Shown: positions 1-5,420 of the stretch, in pieces
Position numbering within the stretch: the first letter of the stretch is position 1
Layout: every line of letters starts with the position of its first letter
Assembly: GCA_938023085.1 (NCBI GenBank)
Contig: CALHDP010000011.1
Location: forward strand, 1-5,420
Direction: 5' to 3'
From: an uncultured Collinsella sp.
GTDB lineage: Bacteria; Actinomycetota; Coriobacteriia; Coriobacteriales; Coriobacteriaceae
Length of the DNA: 5,420 bases
Program-made: the position numbers and the translations under genes
The notes under the pieces: generated by a model
The model's database searches: none
What the model saw: only the letters and a program-made list of their open reading frames with translations
What the model was told of the DNA's origin: nothing

Positions 1-23
1 GGAGGCCACTTAATGTGGCCTCC
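1..23. terminator. Perfect 9-bp inverted repeat, possible terminator of an upstream gene
   Basis: GGAGGCCAC (1-9) pairs perfectly with GTGGCCTCC (15-23) around the 5-nt loop TTAAT, giving a strong GC-rich hairpin. Its place just before a gene-free stretch fits the end of an upstream transcription unit. On the + strand the next bases (GTCGTGAG) are not a T-tract, so it is not a textbook intrinsic terminator in that direction. On the - strand the tail would lie before position 1 and cannot be seen. It could equally be a processing or RNA-stabilising hairpin. Confidence 0.4.
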
Positions 24-124
24 GTCGTGAGCAGGACTGTAGAGCAGGAAACTTAGCCCGTGCCGGGGCCGCTGAGCCCTGACCGGCGGGATACACAGGT
101 TCAGATGGGGCTTTGATGCATGGG

Positions 125-181
125 TGGTCTGTTGGTGGGCAAATGGGTATCATACTGTGGTTACTGCGTCGACTCTATGAT
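125..181 (+). promoter_or_regulatory. Candidate promoter region for the rnj operon
   Basis: Two hexamers each differ from the -10 consensus TATAAT by one base: TATCAT (148-153) and TATGAT (176-181). The first has a weak -35-like TGGTCT (125-130) at a 17-bp spacing, matching TTGACA at three of six positions. The second has no recognisable -35 at a normal distance. This is the AT-richest part of the leader and lies about 90-120 bp before the rnj start. Which hexamer is used, if either, cannot be decided from sequence alone. Confidence 0.25.
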
Positions 182-197
182 GCATGTTTGTACGTTC

Positions 198-230
198 CCG
201 ACGGTCGGTTTGCCAGAAGCGCCCCGTCGG
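198..230 (+). promoter_or_regulatory. Leader hairpin before rnj, possible attenuator or cleavage site
   Basis: CCGACGG (198-204) is the exact inverted complement of CCGTCGG (224-230), with a 19-nt loop, and is followed by the T-rich TTGTTTC (231-237). The first arm can instead fold locally, as CCGA and TCGG pair across CGG (198-208), so two mutually exclusive structures are possible. It lies in the presumed 5' leader of rnj, about 40 nt before the start codon. A regulatory role is inference only; the stem is short and the T-tract is interrupted. Confidence 0.2.
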
Positions 231-253
231 TTGTTTCAGACCCGTTTCGAAGA

Positions 254-258
254 AAGGA
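254..258 (+). promoter_or_regulatory. Ribosome binding site of rnj
   Basis: AAGGA, within the purine-rich stretch AGAAAGGAAA (251-260), precedes the ATG at 273 by 14 nt. That spacing is longer than the usual 5-9 nt, so initiation may be weaker than for the two downstream genes, which have close GGAGG sites. Confidence 0.55.
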
Positions 259-272
259 AACAACACTAACCT

Positions 273-1943
273 ATGGCAGCTAAAAAATCATCTCCCTTGA
301 AGATCATCCCGCTCGGCGGCCTTGACGGCATCGGCAAGAACATGACGGTCTTCGAGTGCGGCGACGACATGGTGCTCGTCGACGCCGGCCTCATGTTCCC
401 GGATGACTCCCAGCCCGGTATCGACCTGGTGCTTCCCGACTACACCTATGTTTTGGAGAACGAGGAAAAGCTCCGCGGTATCGTCGTCACCCACGGCCAC
501 GAGGACCACACCGGTTCGCTTCCGTACCTGCTGCAGGACCTCAACAATAAGGTGCCCATCTTTTCGAGCAAGCTGACGCTTGGCTTTATCGAGGGCAAGC
601 TTTCTGAGTTCCGCATCCGCGCACCCAAGTTCCGCGAGGTCAAGGGCGGCAGCCATGTCAACCTCGGCGGCATCTCGCTCGACTTCTTCTCGATGACGCA
701 CTCCATTCCCGGCGCTCTGGGCGTGTTCATCCGCACCAACCAGGGTACCGTTATGCACACCGGCGACTTTAAGCTCGACCAGACGCCCATCGACGGCGTC
801 ACGCCCGACTATGCCGCTATCAGCCGCTTTGCCAAGCAGGGTATCGACCTGCTGCTTTCTGACTCCACCAACGCCACGGTTCCCGGCTTTACCAAGTCCG
901 AGGCCGAGGTTGGTCCCAACCTGCTGCACGCCATCAAGAACGCGCCGGGTCGCGTGTTCGTTGCGTCGTTCTCGAGCCACATCCATCGTTTGCAGCAGAT
1001 CTGCGATGCCGCCCGCAAGTGCGGCCGTAAGGTCGTTGTGACCGGTCGCTCCATGCTCACTAACACCCGCGTGGCGCGCGAGCTTGGCTACCTCAACATC
1101 GACGACGCCGATATCATCGATGCCTTTGACATTGATAACCTGCCTGACGACAAGATTGTTGTCATGTGCACCGGTTCGCAGGGCGAGCCGCTGTCGGCCC
1201 TGTCCCGCATGGCCAATGGCGAGCACAAGACGCTCTCCATCCACGAGGGCGATACCGTTATCCTCTCGGCAACTCCTGTTCCCGGCAATGAGAAAGCCGT
1301 CCAGCAGGTCGTCAACAGCCTGGCCAAGCTCGGCTGCGACGTGTGGGATAAGAACCGCGCCCTCGTTCACGTTTCCGGTCACGGTAGCCAGGAGGAGCTC
1401 AAGCTCCTGATGGCCATGGCCAAGCCCACGTACTTTATGCCGGTTCACGGTGAAGCCGTGCATCTGCGCGCCCATGCCCAGCTGGCCCGCAAGATGGGTC
1501 TCAAGGACGATCATATCTTTATCCTCGACAACGGCGACACGCTCGAGATGCGCGGCGGTATCGTTAAGCGCGGTACGCCCGTCGAGTCCGGCGTCGTTTA
1601 CGTCGACGGCCTGCGCATCGGCGATACCGACCCCATCGTCCTGCGTGATCGTCAGAAGCTCGCCAACGACGGTATGGTTACCGCTGTTGCCATCGTCTCG
1701 CTCAAGCACAAGAAGATCGAGGCCATCGAGTTCTCGGGCCGCGGCGTCTCGTTTGCCATCGACGACCAGTTCTCCGAGGATGCCTCCGCGTCCATTATGA
1801 AGACGATCGAGAAGGGCAAGTTCAGCTTTACGAGCAGCGGTTCCGATGCCATTCGCAAGGCCGTGCGCGATTCGCTCTCTAACTTTATCTGGAGCCGTAC
1901 TCGCACCCGTCCGATGATCATCCCGGTCGTCATGGAGGTTTAG
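273..1943 (+). CDS. rnj: Ribonuclease J (metallo-beta-lactamase/beta-CASP RNase)
   Basis: This 556-residue protein is full length for an actinobacterial RNase J. The family comprises zinc-dependent 5'-3' exoribonucleases and endoribonucleases of the cytoplasm that mature rRNA and degrade mRNA. The metallo-beta-lactamase core opens with IIPLGGLDGIGKN (11-23). The metal-binding motif HGHEDH spans residues 74-79, followed by His143 in THSIPGALG, Asp165 in HTGDFK, and the late metal ligand His392 in MPVHGE. The beta-CASP insert shows SDST (196-199), SSHIHR (234-239), TGSQGEP (300-306) and HVSGHGSQEE (366-375). The RNase J C-terminal domain follows from about residue 445. All expected catalytic residues are present, so the enzyme should be active. 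The ATG at 273 places the core normally and leaves a short basic N-terminus. The gene is first in a coupled operon with ftsK, one base downstream. The family assignment is secure; whether it is the cell's only RNase J cannot be told here. Confidence 0.97.
   Translation: MAAKKSSPLKIIPLGGLDGIGKNMTVFECGDDMVLVDAGLMFPDDSQPGIDLVLPDYTYVLENEEKLRGIVVTHGHEDHTGSLPYLLQDLNNKVPIFSSKLTLGFIEGKLSEFRIRAPKFREVKGGSHVNLGGISLDFFSMTHSIPGALGVFIRTNQGTVMHTGDFKLDQTPIDGVTPDYAAISRFAKQGIDLLLSDSTNATVPGFTKSEAEVGPNLLHAIKNAPGRVFVASFSSHIHRLQQICDAARKCGRKVVVTGRSMLTNTRVARELGYLNIDDADIIDAFDIDNLPDDKIVVMCTGSQGEPLSALSRMANGEHKTLSIHEGDTVILSATPVPGNEKAVQQVVNSLAKLGCDVWDKNRALVHVSGHGSQEELKLLMAMAKPTYFMPVHGEAVHLRAHAQLARKMGLKDDHIFILDNGDTLEMRGGIVKRGTPVESGVVYVDGLRIGDTDPIVLRDRQKLANDGMVTAVAIVSLKHKKIEAIEFSGRGVSFAIDDQFSEDASASIMKTIEKGKFSFTSSGSDAIRKAVRDSLSNFIWSRTRTRPMIIPVVMEV
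1934..1938 (+). promoter_or_regulatory. Ribosome binding site of ftsK inside the rnj 3' end
   Basis: A perfect GGAGG lies in the last sense codons of rnj (ATG GAG GTT TAG) and is 6 nt from the TTG at 1945. It is what decides the ftsK start: the frame has no early ATG, and the TTG sits at ideal spacing. Confidence 0.85.
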
Positions 1944-1944
1944 T

Positions 1945-4725
1945 TTGGCGCGCGGATCTGCACAAAACGCCAAAGGCAATAAGGCCAATAACCAACCGGC
2001 ATCTGCTAAGGGTGCCGGTTCCCATCTGCGTGCCAATAAGGGCCACGAGTCCGAGTTCGATGATTTCGAGCCCTTGGTCGAGCCCTCGGCCAACCGCGAT
2101 ATCGCCGGCGTGGTCATTGCCGTTTTGGCGATTGCGTCCTTTATTGCCGTGATTTCGCCGGCGACTGCGCCCGTTACGGCTGCGGTTGCCGGTTTCTACC
2201 ACTTGGGCTTTGGTCTGGGCGCCTACGTGCTGCCGATCGTCATTTTGCTGTTTGCCGCCACGCTCTTTTTAGGCGAGGACTCGCCGCTCAACGTGCGCTC
2301 GGTCGCGGGCGGAGCCGTGGTCTTTATCACCGTTGTCTCCATTCTTTCGCTGATGGTGCCGGGTACGAGCGACTCGTGTGACCTTATGTTCACGCCGCAA
2401 AATCTGTCCGCCTCGGGTGGCTACATCGGTGCGTTTATTGCGAGTGCGCTGCAGAATGCCCTGGGTAAGCCTATCGCGATGGTGGTTCTGTTGGGTCTGG
2501 CCGTCGTTGGTTTTGTCATCATCGGCTTTTCGGTGGGTGGCGTGCTGCGCTCTGCTCGCGACCGCGCGGCCGATTTTGCCGAGCGCCGTCGTGCCGATGT
2601 TAACGCGAGCCCGTGGGGTGACGACGAAGCCCTGTCGGTGCCCGGCGTTGCCCGTCCGCACCTGAGCATTCTTCGTCAAAAGGGCTCCGATGCTGCCGTG
2701 ACCACGGTCATGGGCAACGATGTGGACCCGGTTTTGGACGATGACGACGAGGACGAGGATCCGTTTGTCGACGTATCCGATGCCGTGGAGGCCGAGCGCG
2801 CTAAGACGACGCTGCTGCCGCGCCGTCATGTCAAGAAGGGCAAGGCCACGCCCAAGTTGAATACAAGCGAGCCCGACCCGTCTTGGTCCGATAGCGAGAT
2901 TGAGCTTACCGAGGGCGATGACGAGGACGACGAGGCTCCGATTGAGACCGCAAAGACAACTTTGCTGCCGCGTCGCCATGCTAAGCGCGAACAGGTAACC
3001 GGCCAGCTTTCGATGGAAGACGACCCCGATAAGATCGACGAGTCCGAGCCGCCGTTTGCCGTGAGTCCTGTCTCGGCAACACCTCAGATTCCCGACTTCT
3101 TGAAGCATCCCAAGGTTGCCGATACGGCTGTCGCGGGCGCTGCCGAGGCGCCTACTCCTAGCGATGGGGGAGCGGTCAATGCCCCCGCGGATAACGAGGG
3201 CGAAGAAGAGGACGGCCTCAAGCTTCCGCCGCTCGAGATCCTGCACGCCAACCCGCAGTCGGCGTCCTCCGCGTCATCTGACAAGGAGCTGGAACAGACT
3301 GCCGAGTCACTGCAATCCACCTTGCTTGAGTTTGGCCGCAGTGCCCGCGTGGTCGGCTGGATCGCCGGCCCCACGGTGACGACCTTTAAGCTGCAACCTG
3401 GCGAGGGCGAGCGCGTGAGCAAGATTTCGAGCCTCGAGGACGATATCGCGCTTTCGCTCGCTGCTCAGTCGGTGCGCATCTTTGCCCCGATCCCCGGTAC
3501 CTCGCTTGTGGGTATCGAGATTCCCAATCGCAAGCGCCAGAACGTCAACCTGGGCGACGTGCTTCCCTATGTGAAGGGCGGTCCGCTCGAGCTGGCCATC
3601 GGTCGAGATGCCGAGGGCACGCCGGTCGTCGCTGACCTCGCCAAGATGCCCCACCTGCTGATCGCCGGCACGACCGGTTCTGGTAAGTCGGTGATGATCA
3701 ATTCCATCATCACGACCCTGCTCATGCGAGCCCTTCCCGAGGACGTTCGCCTGATCATGGTCGACCCCAAGCGCGTCGAGCTTGCGGGCTATAACGGTTT
3801 GCCGCATCTCTATGTGCCCGTGGTGACCGAGCCCAAGCAGGCCGCGAGCGCTCTGCAATGGGCCGTGTCCGAGATGGAGCGTCGCCTGAAGGTCTTCGAG
3901 CGTCTCAACGTGCGTAAGATCTCGACCTACAACGAAAAGCAGGCCGCCGGCGAGTTTGAGCATTACGACAACCCGCCCCAAAAGATGCCCTATCTGGTCA
4001 TTATCATCGACGAGCTTTCGGACCTGATGATGGTCGCCGGCAAGGATGTCGAGGCCTCGATCGTTCGTATCGCCCAGCTGGGCCGTGCCGCCGGTATACA
4101 CCTTATCGTGGCTACGCAGCGCCCCAGCTCCAACGTGGTGACGGGCCTCATCAAGGCCAACATCACCAACCGCATCGCCTTTAACGTCGCCACGGGCATC
4201 GACTCGCGCGTCATTATTGACCAGATGGGTGCCGAAAAGCTCACCGGTTTGGGCGACATGCTGTTCTCCAAGGTCGACTGGGGCAAGCCTCGCCGTATCC
4301 AGGGCTGCTTTGTCTCGGATGACGAAATCAACGAGATTGTCGAGTTCGTCAAGTCGCAGAGCGAGCCCGACTACCACGAGGAGATTCTGTCTGCCGTGGC
4401 GCCCGCTTCCATGTCCATGGCGGGTGGCGGCGGTATTGTCCGCACCGGAGTAGCCGAGCCGCAAGACGATGATCCGCTCATTTGGGAAGCCGCCCATATT
4501 GTGGTGGAATCGCAGCTTGGCTCCACATCTGGCCTGCAACGTCGTCTGAAGGTTGGCTATGCGCGTGCCGGGCGTATTATGGACATGCTGGAAGAAAAGG
4601 GTGTCGTCGGCCCGCCCGACGGTTCCAAGCCGCGCGAGGTCCTGTTGGACGAGGAGGGGCTTGCCGCGCTGGAATCTGTCGACGCCGAGATGGCACGTGA
4701 AGATCGTGAGTTTGGAGGATTCTGA
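1945..4725 (+). CDS. ftsK: DNA translocase FtsK/SpoIIIE
   Basis: This 926-residue protein is a septum-anchored, ATP-driven DNA pump that clears and sorts chromosome ends during division. After a polar, basic N-terminus come about four membrane segments (roughly residues 53-71, 91-109, 119-138 and 176-201). A disordered linker (about 202-445) has acidic clusters at 265-272, 325-330 and 420-423 and a duplicated motif AKTTLLPRRH (286-295, 336-345). The motor begins near residue 446. Walker A is GTTGSGKS (575-582), Walker B is VIIIDE (685-690), and the conserved ATQRPSSNVVTGLIKANI follows at 723-740. The C-terminal gamma winged helix (about 846-905) carries LQRRLKVGYARAGRI (864-878), the segment that in relatives reads polar chromosome motifs (KOPS or SRS). 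The TTG start at 1945 is supported by GGAGG 6 nt upstream and lies one base after the rnj stop, implying translational coupling. Length and domain order are normal for the family. Confidence 0.96.
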   Translation: MARGSAQNAKGNKANNQPASAKGAGSHLRANKGHESEFDDFEPLVEPSANRDIAGVVIAVLAIASFIAVISPATAPVTAAVAGFYHLGFGLGAYVLPIVILLFAATLFLGEDSPLNVRSVAGGAVVFITVVSILSLMVPGTSDSCDLMFTPQNLSASGGYIGAFIASALQNALGKPIAMVVLLGLAVVGFVIIGFSVGGVLRSARDRAADFAERRRADVNASPWGDDEALSVPGVARPHLSILRQKGSDAAVTTVMGNDVDPVLDDDDEDEDPFVDVSDAVEAERAKTTLLPRRHVKKGKATPKLNTSEPDPSWSDSEIELTEGDDEDDEAPIETAKTTLLPRRHAKREQVTGQLSMEDDPDKIDESEPPFAVSPVSATPQIPDFLKHPKVADTAVAGAAEAPTPSDGGAVNAPADNEGEEEDGLKLPPLEILHANPQSASSASSDKELEQTAESLQSTLLEFGRSARVVGWIAGPTVTTFKLQPGEGERVSKISSLEDDIALSLAAQSVRIFAPIPGTSLVGIEIPNRKRQNVNLGDVLPYVKGGPLELAIGRDAEGTPVVADLAKMPHLLIAGTTGSGKSVMINSIITTLLMRALPEDVRLIMVDPKRVELAGYNGLPHLYVPVVTEPKQAASALQWAVSEMERRLKVFERLNVRKISTYNEKQAAGEFEHYDNPPQKMPYLVIIIDELSDLMMVAGKDVEASIVRIAQLGRAAGIHLIVATQRPSSNVVTGLIKANITNRIAFNVATGIDSRVIIDQMGAEKLTGLGDMLFSKVDWGKPRRIQGCFVSDDEINEIVEFVKSQSEPDYHEEILSAVAPASMSMAGGGGIVRTGVAEPQDDDPLIWEAAHIVVESQLGSTSGLQRRLKVGYARAGRIMDMLEEKGVVGPPDGSKPREVLLDEEGLAALESVDAEMAREDREFGGF
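2800..2862 (+). repeat. First copy of duplicated FtsK linker motif
   Basis: It encodes FtsK residues 286-306, starting with AKTTLLPRRH and continuing VKKGKATPKLN. It follows the acidic cluster at residues 265-272. The partner copy lies exactly 50 residues (150 nt) downstream; the first ten residues are identical and 13 of 21 match overall. Confidence 0.85.
2950..3012 (+). repeat. Second copy of duplicated FtsK linker motif
   Basis: It encodes FtsK residues 336-356, starting with AKTTLLPRRH and continuing AKREQVTGQLS. It follows the acidic cluster at residues 325-330. Six of the ten core codons differ from copy one and all of those differences are synonymous, so this is not a recent DNA duplication. 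Confidence 0.85.
4714..4719 (+). promoter_or_regulatory. Ribosome binding site of the HTH gene inside the ftsK 3' end
   Basis: GGAGGA, encoding part of the FtsK C-terminus (Phe-Gly-Gly-Phe), lies 5 nt before the ATG at 4725. It supports that start and the one-base TGATG overlap. Confidence 0.85.
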
Positions 4726-5420
4726 TGGCTGCACGCTTTGGTGACATGCTGCTCGAGCAGCGTCGCCGGATGGGCCTTTCCATTCAGCAGGTCGCCAACA
4801 CCATCAAAATCAGGCCGCAGATCATCGAGTTTTTCGAGACCGGTAACTTTGCTTCGATGCCGCCGCGCGGCTATGCGCAGGGCATGATTTCGAGCTATGC
4901 TCGCTTTTTGGGCCTCAATCCGCGCGAGGTCGTCAATGCCTACTTTGACGACCTGATGGCATACGAACGCGAGACGTCGCAGCAGGGCGGTCGTTTTCAG
5001 GACGCCGCCGGCTACGTCAATTCGCGTTCCTCGGTCGATAACGGGCGCTTCCTGATGGTTCAGGGCGGTCGTTCAACCCGCTATGGACAGCGTCCTCAGC
5101 AGGCCGGTTATATTACTGAGACGGGTTCGGGCGAGGAGATTCGCTCACAGCGTGACCGGTTCCGCAGTACGCCGATGCCCGAGGACCGTGCACTTCCCGC
5201 TGCCCGCGGCGTGGCGCGTGACCCTCGTGCCGGCTACGGCGACGGCGGCTATTCCGATCGCGGTTACCGTGGTGCCTCTATGGGACGCTCTCGCGGTGGC
5301 TATTCGGATGCCGATACCACGCAGGTGACGCCGCGTCTTCGCTCTCAATCACAGCCGTATGGCCAGCGCTCTTCGGCTCCGCGTTCGGTCCAGCGTGGCT
5401 ATCAAGGCCGCGGTGAACTT
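4725..5420 (+). CDS. RodZ/YmfM-like helix-turn-helix protein, 3' end missing
   Basis: An open frame of 232 codons starts at ATG 4725, overlaps the ftsK stop by one base, and reaches the window edge without a stop. Residues 7-75 match the HTH_25 pattern of RodZ-type proteins: LLEQRRRMGLSIQQVANTIK, then a helix ending in FFETGNFASMPPRGYAQGMI, then SYARFLGLNPREVV. In RodZ this domain contacts MreB and supports rod shape; other HTH_25 proteins may bind DNA. From about residue 85 onward the sequence is low complexity and probably disordered, rich in Arg, Gly, Tyr, Ser and Gln, with GGYSD occurring twice (174-178, 191-195). The only lysine in the visible protein is Lys28. No membrane segment appears in the visible part; in RodZ one would be expected further downstream. 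Position after ftsK matches the spoIIIE-ymfM-pgsA-cinA-recA neighbourhood of Firmicutes. The RodZ family call is likely; the role of the tail is unknown. Confidence 0.88.
   Translation, partial: MAARFGDMLLEQRRRMGLSIQQVANTIKIRPQIIEFFETGNFASMPPRGYAQGMISSYARFLGLNPREVVNAYFDDLMAYERETSQQGGRFQDAAGYVNSRSSVDNGRFLMVQGGRSTRYGQRPQQAGYITETGSGEEIRSQRDRFRSTPMPEDRALPAARGVARDPRAGYGDGGYSDRGYRGASMGRSRGGYSDADTTQVTPRLRSQSQPYGQRSSAPRSVQRGYQGRGEL

Larger units (their letters stand above)
24..272 (+). other. Gene-free leader/promoter region upstream of rnj
   Basis: I see no convincing coding region here, and no tRNA: a T-loop-like TTCAGAT at 100-106 lacks the invariant A and a matching acceptor stem. What can be seen is an 8-nt direct repeat GAGCAGGA (29-36, 42-49), an imperfect GC-rich inverted repeat at 57-90 (CCCG..CCGG with CCGG.CGGG, and an inner GGGC/GCCC), a 9-bp direct repeat TGATGCATG (114-122, 178-186), two weak -10-like hexamers, and a 7-bp inverted repeat at 198-230. 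The most economical reading is promoter plus 5' untranslated leader for the rnj-ftsK operon. I could not match it to a known riboswitch or small RNA. Confidence 0.5.

Noticed and set aside
91..122. tRNA-like T-arm around GGTTCAGAT
   Set aside because: The loop lacks the invariant adenine of the T-loop, and no matching acceptor or anticodon stem could be found.
288..2117. 609-codon open frame on the - strand antisense to rnj and running past its end
   Set aside because: It is a codon-phase shadow in GC-rich DNA. The translation has no recognisable domain, is full of low-information Asp/Gly/Leu/Val/Ala stretches, and lies opposite a fully conserved RNase J.
2734..2940. Possible frameshift or foreign insertion in the acidic region of FtsK
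   Set aside because: The frame is uninterrupted, codon choice matches the flanks, and long acidic linkers between the membrane part and the motor are normal in FtsK proteins.
2269..3246. 325-codon open frame on the - strand opposite the FtsK linker
   Set aside because: It is Arg/Gly/His-rich with no family signature, and the + strand frame is continuous through FtsK.
3307..4734. 475-codon open frame on the - strand antisense to the FtsK motor
   Set aside because: This has the same cause: the complementary frame of strongly biased codons stays open by composition. It shows no domain, and the + strand motif content is unambiguous.
5083..5328. Short open frames on both strands within the 3' region (5083-5328 + and 5145-5348 -)
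   Set aside because: They lie inside the open frame that starts at 4725, which has a strong ribosome site and an HTH_25 domain. The low-complexity codons of its tail keep the other frames open.

Overview
The window is GC-rich bacterial chromosomal DNA with tightly packed genes on the + strand. The gene set (RNase J, then an FtsK/SpoIIIE translocase, then a RodZ-type helix-turn-helix protein), the composition and the TTG start codon fit an actinobacterium. My best guess is the Coriobacteriia, something like Collinsella or a relative. That placement is inferred from gene order and protein flavour, not from a marker gene.

Layout. Positions 1-23 are a perfect 9-bp hairpin, perhaps the end of an upstream transcription unit. 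Positions 24-272 hold no convincing gene. They contain weak promoter candidates, two pairs of short direct repeats and two inverted repeats, so they look like the promoter and leader of the operon. Ribonuclease J (rnj) occupies 273-1943. FtsK (1945-4725) starts one base after the rnj stop, from a TTG codon with a strong Shine-Dalgarno sequence inside the last codons of rnj. A third gene begins at 4725, overlaps the ftsK stop by one base (TGATG), and runs off the right edge still open. It encodes an N-terminal HTH_25 (RodZ/YmfM-type) domain followed by a long lysine-free tail rich in Arg, Gly, Tyr, Ser and Gln.

How the genes fit together. The spacing of +1 and -1 bases, with each Shine-Dalgarno encoded by the C-terminal codons of the gene before, indicates one polycistronic, translationally coupled operon. 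RNase J is an mRNA and rRNA processing and decay enzyme. FtsK couples septation to chromosome segregation. RodZ-like proteins link to the cell-shape and envelope machinery. In Firmicutes, spoIIIE, the rodZ-like ymfM, pgsA, cinA and recA lie in one neighbourhood, and in many Actinobacteria rnj sits near ftsK, so this is a recognisable conserved housekeeping cluster.

I found no mobile element, CRISPR array, defence system or clearly novel multi-gene system. The points most worth a second look are a duplicated linear motif in the acidic linker of FtsK, kept at the protein level while its codons diverged, and the unusual composition of the HTH protein's tail.
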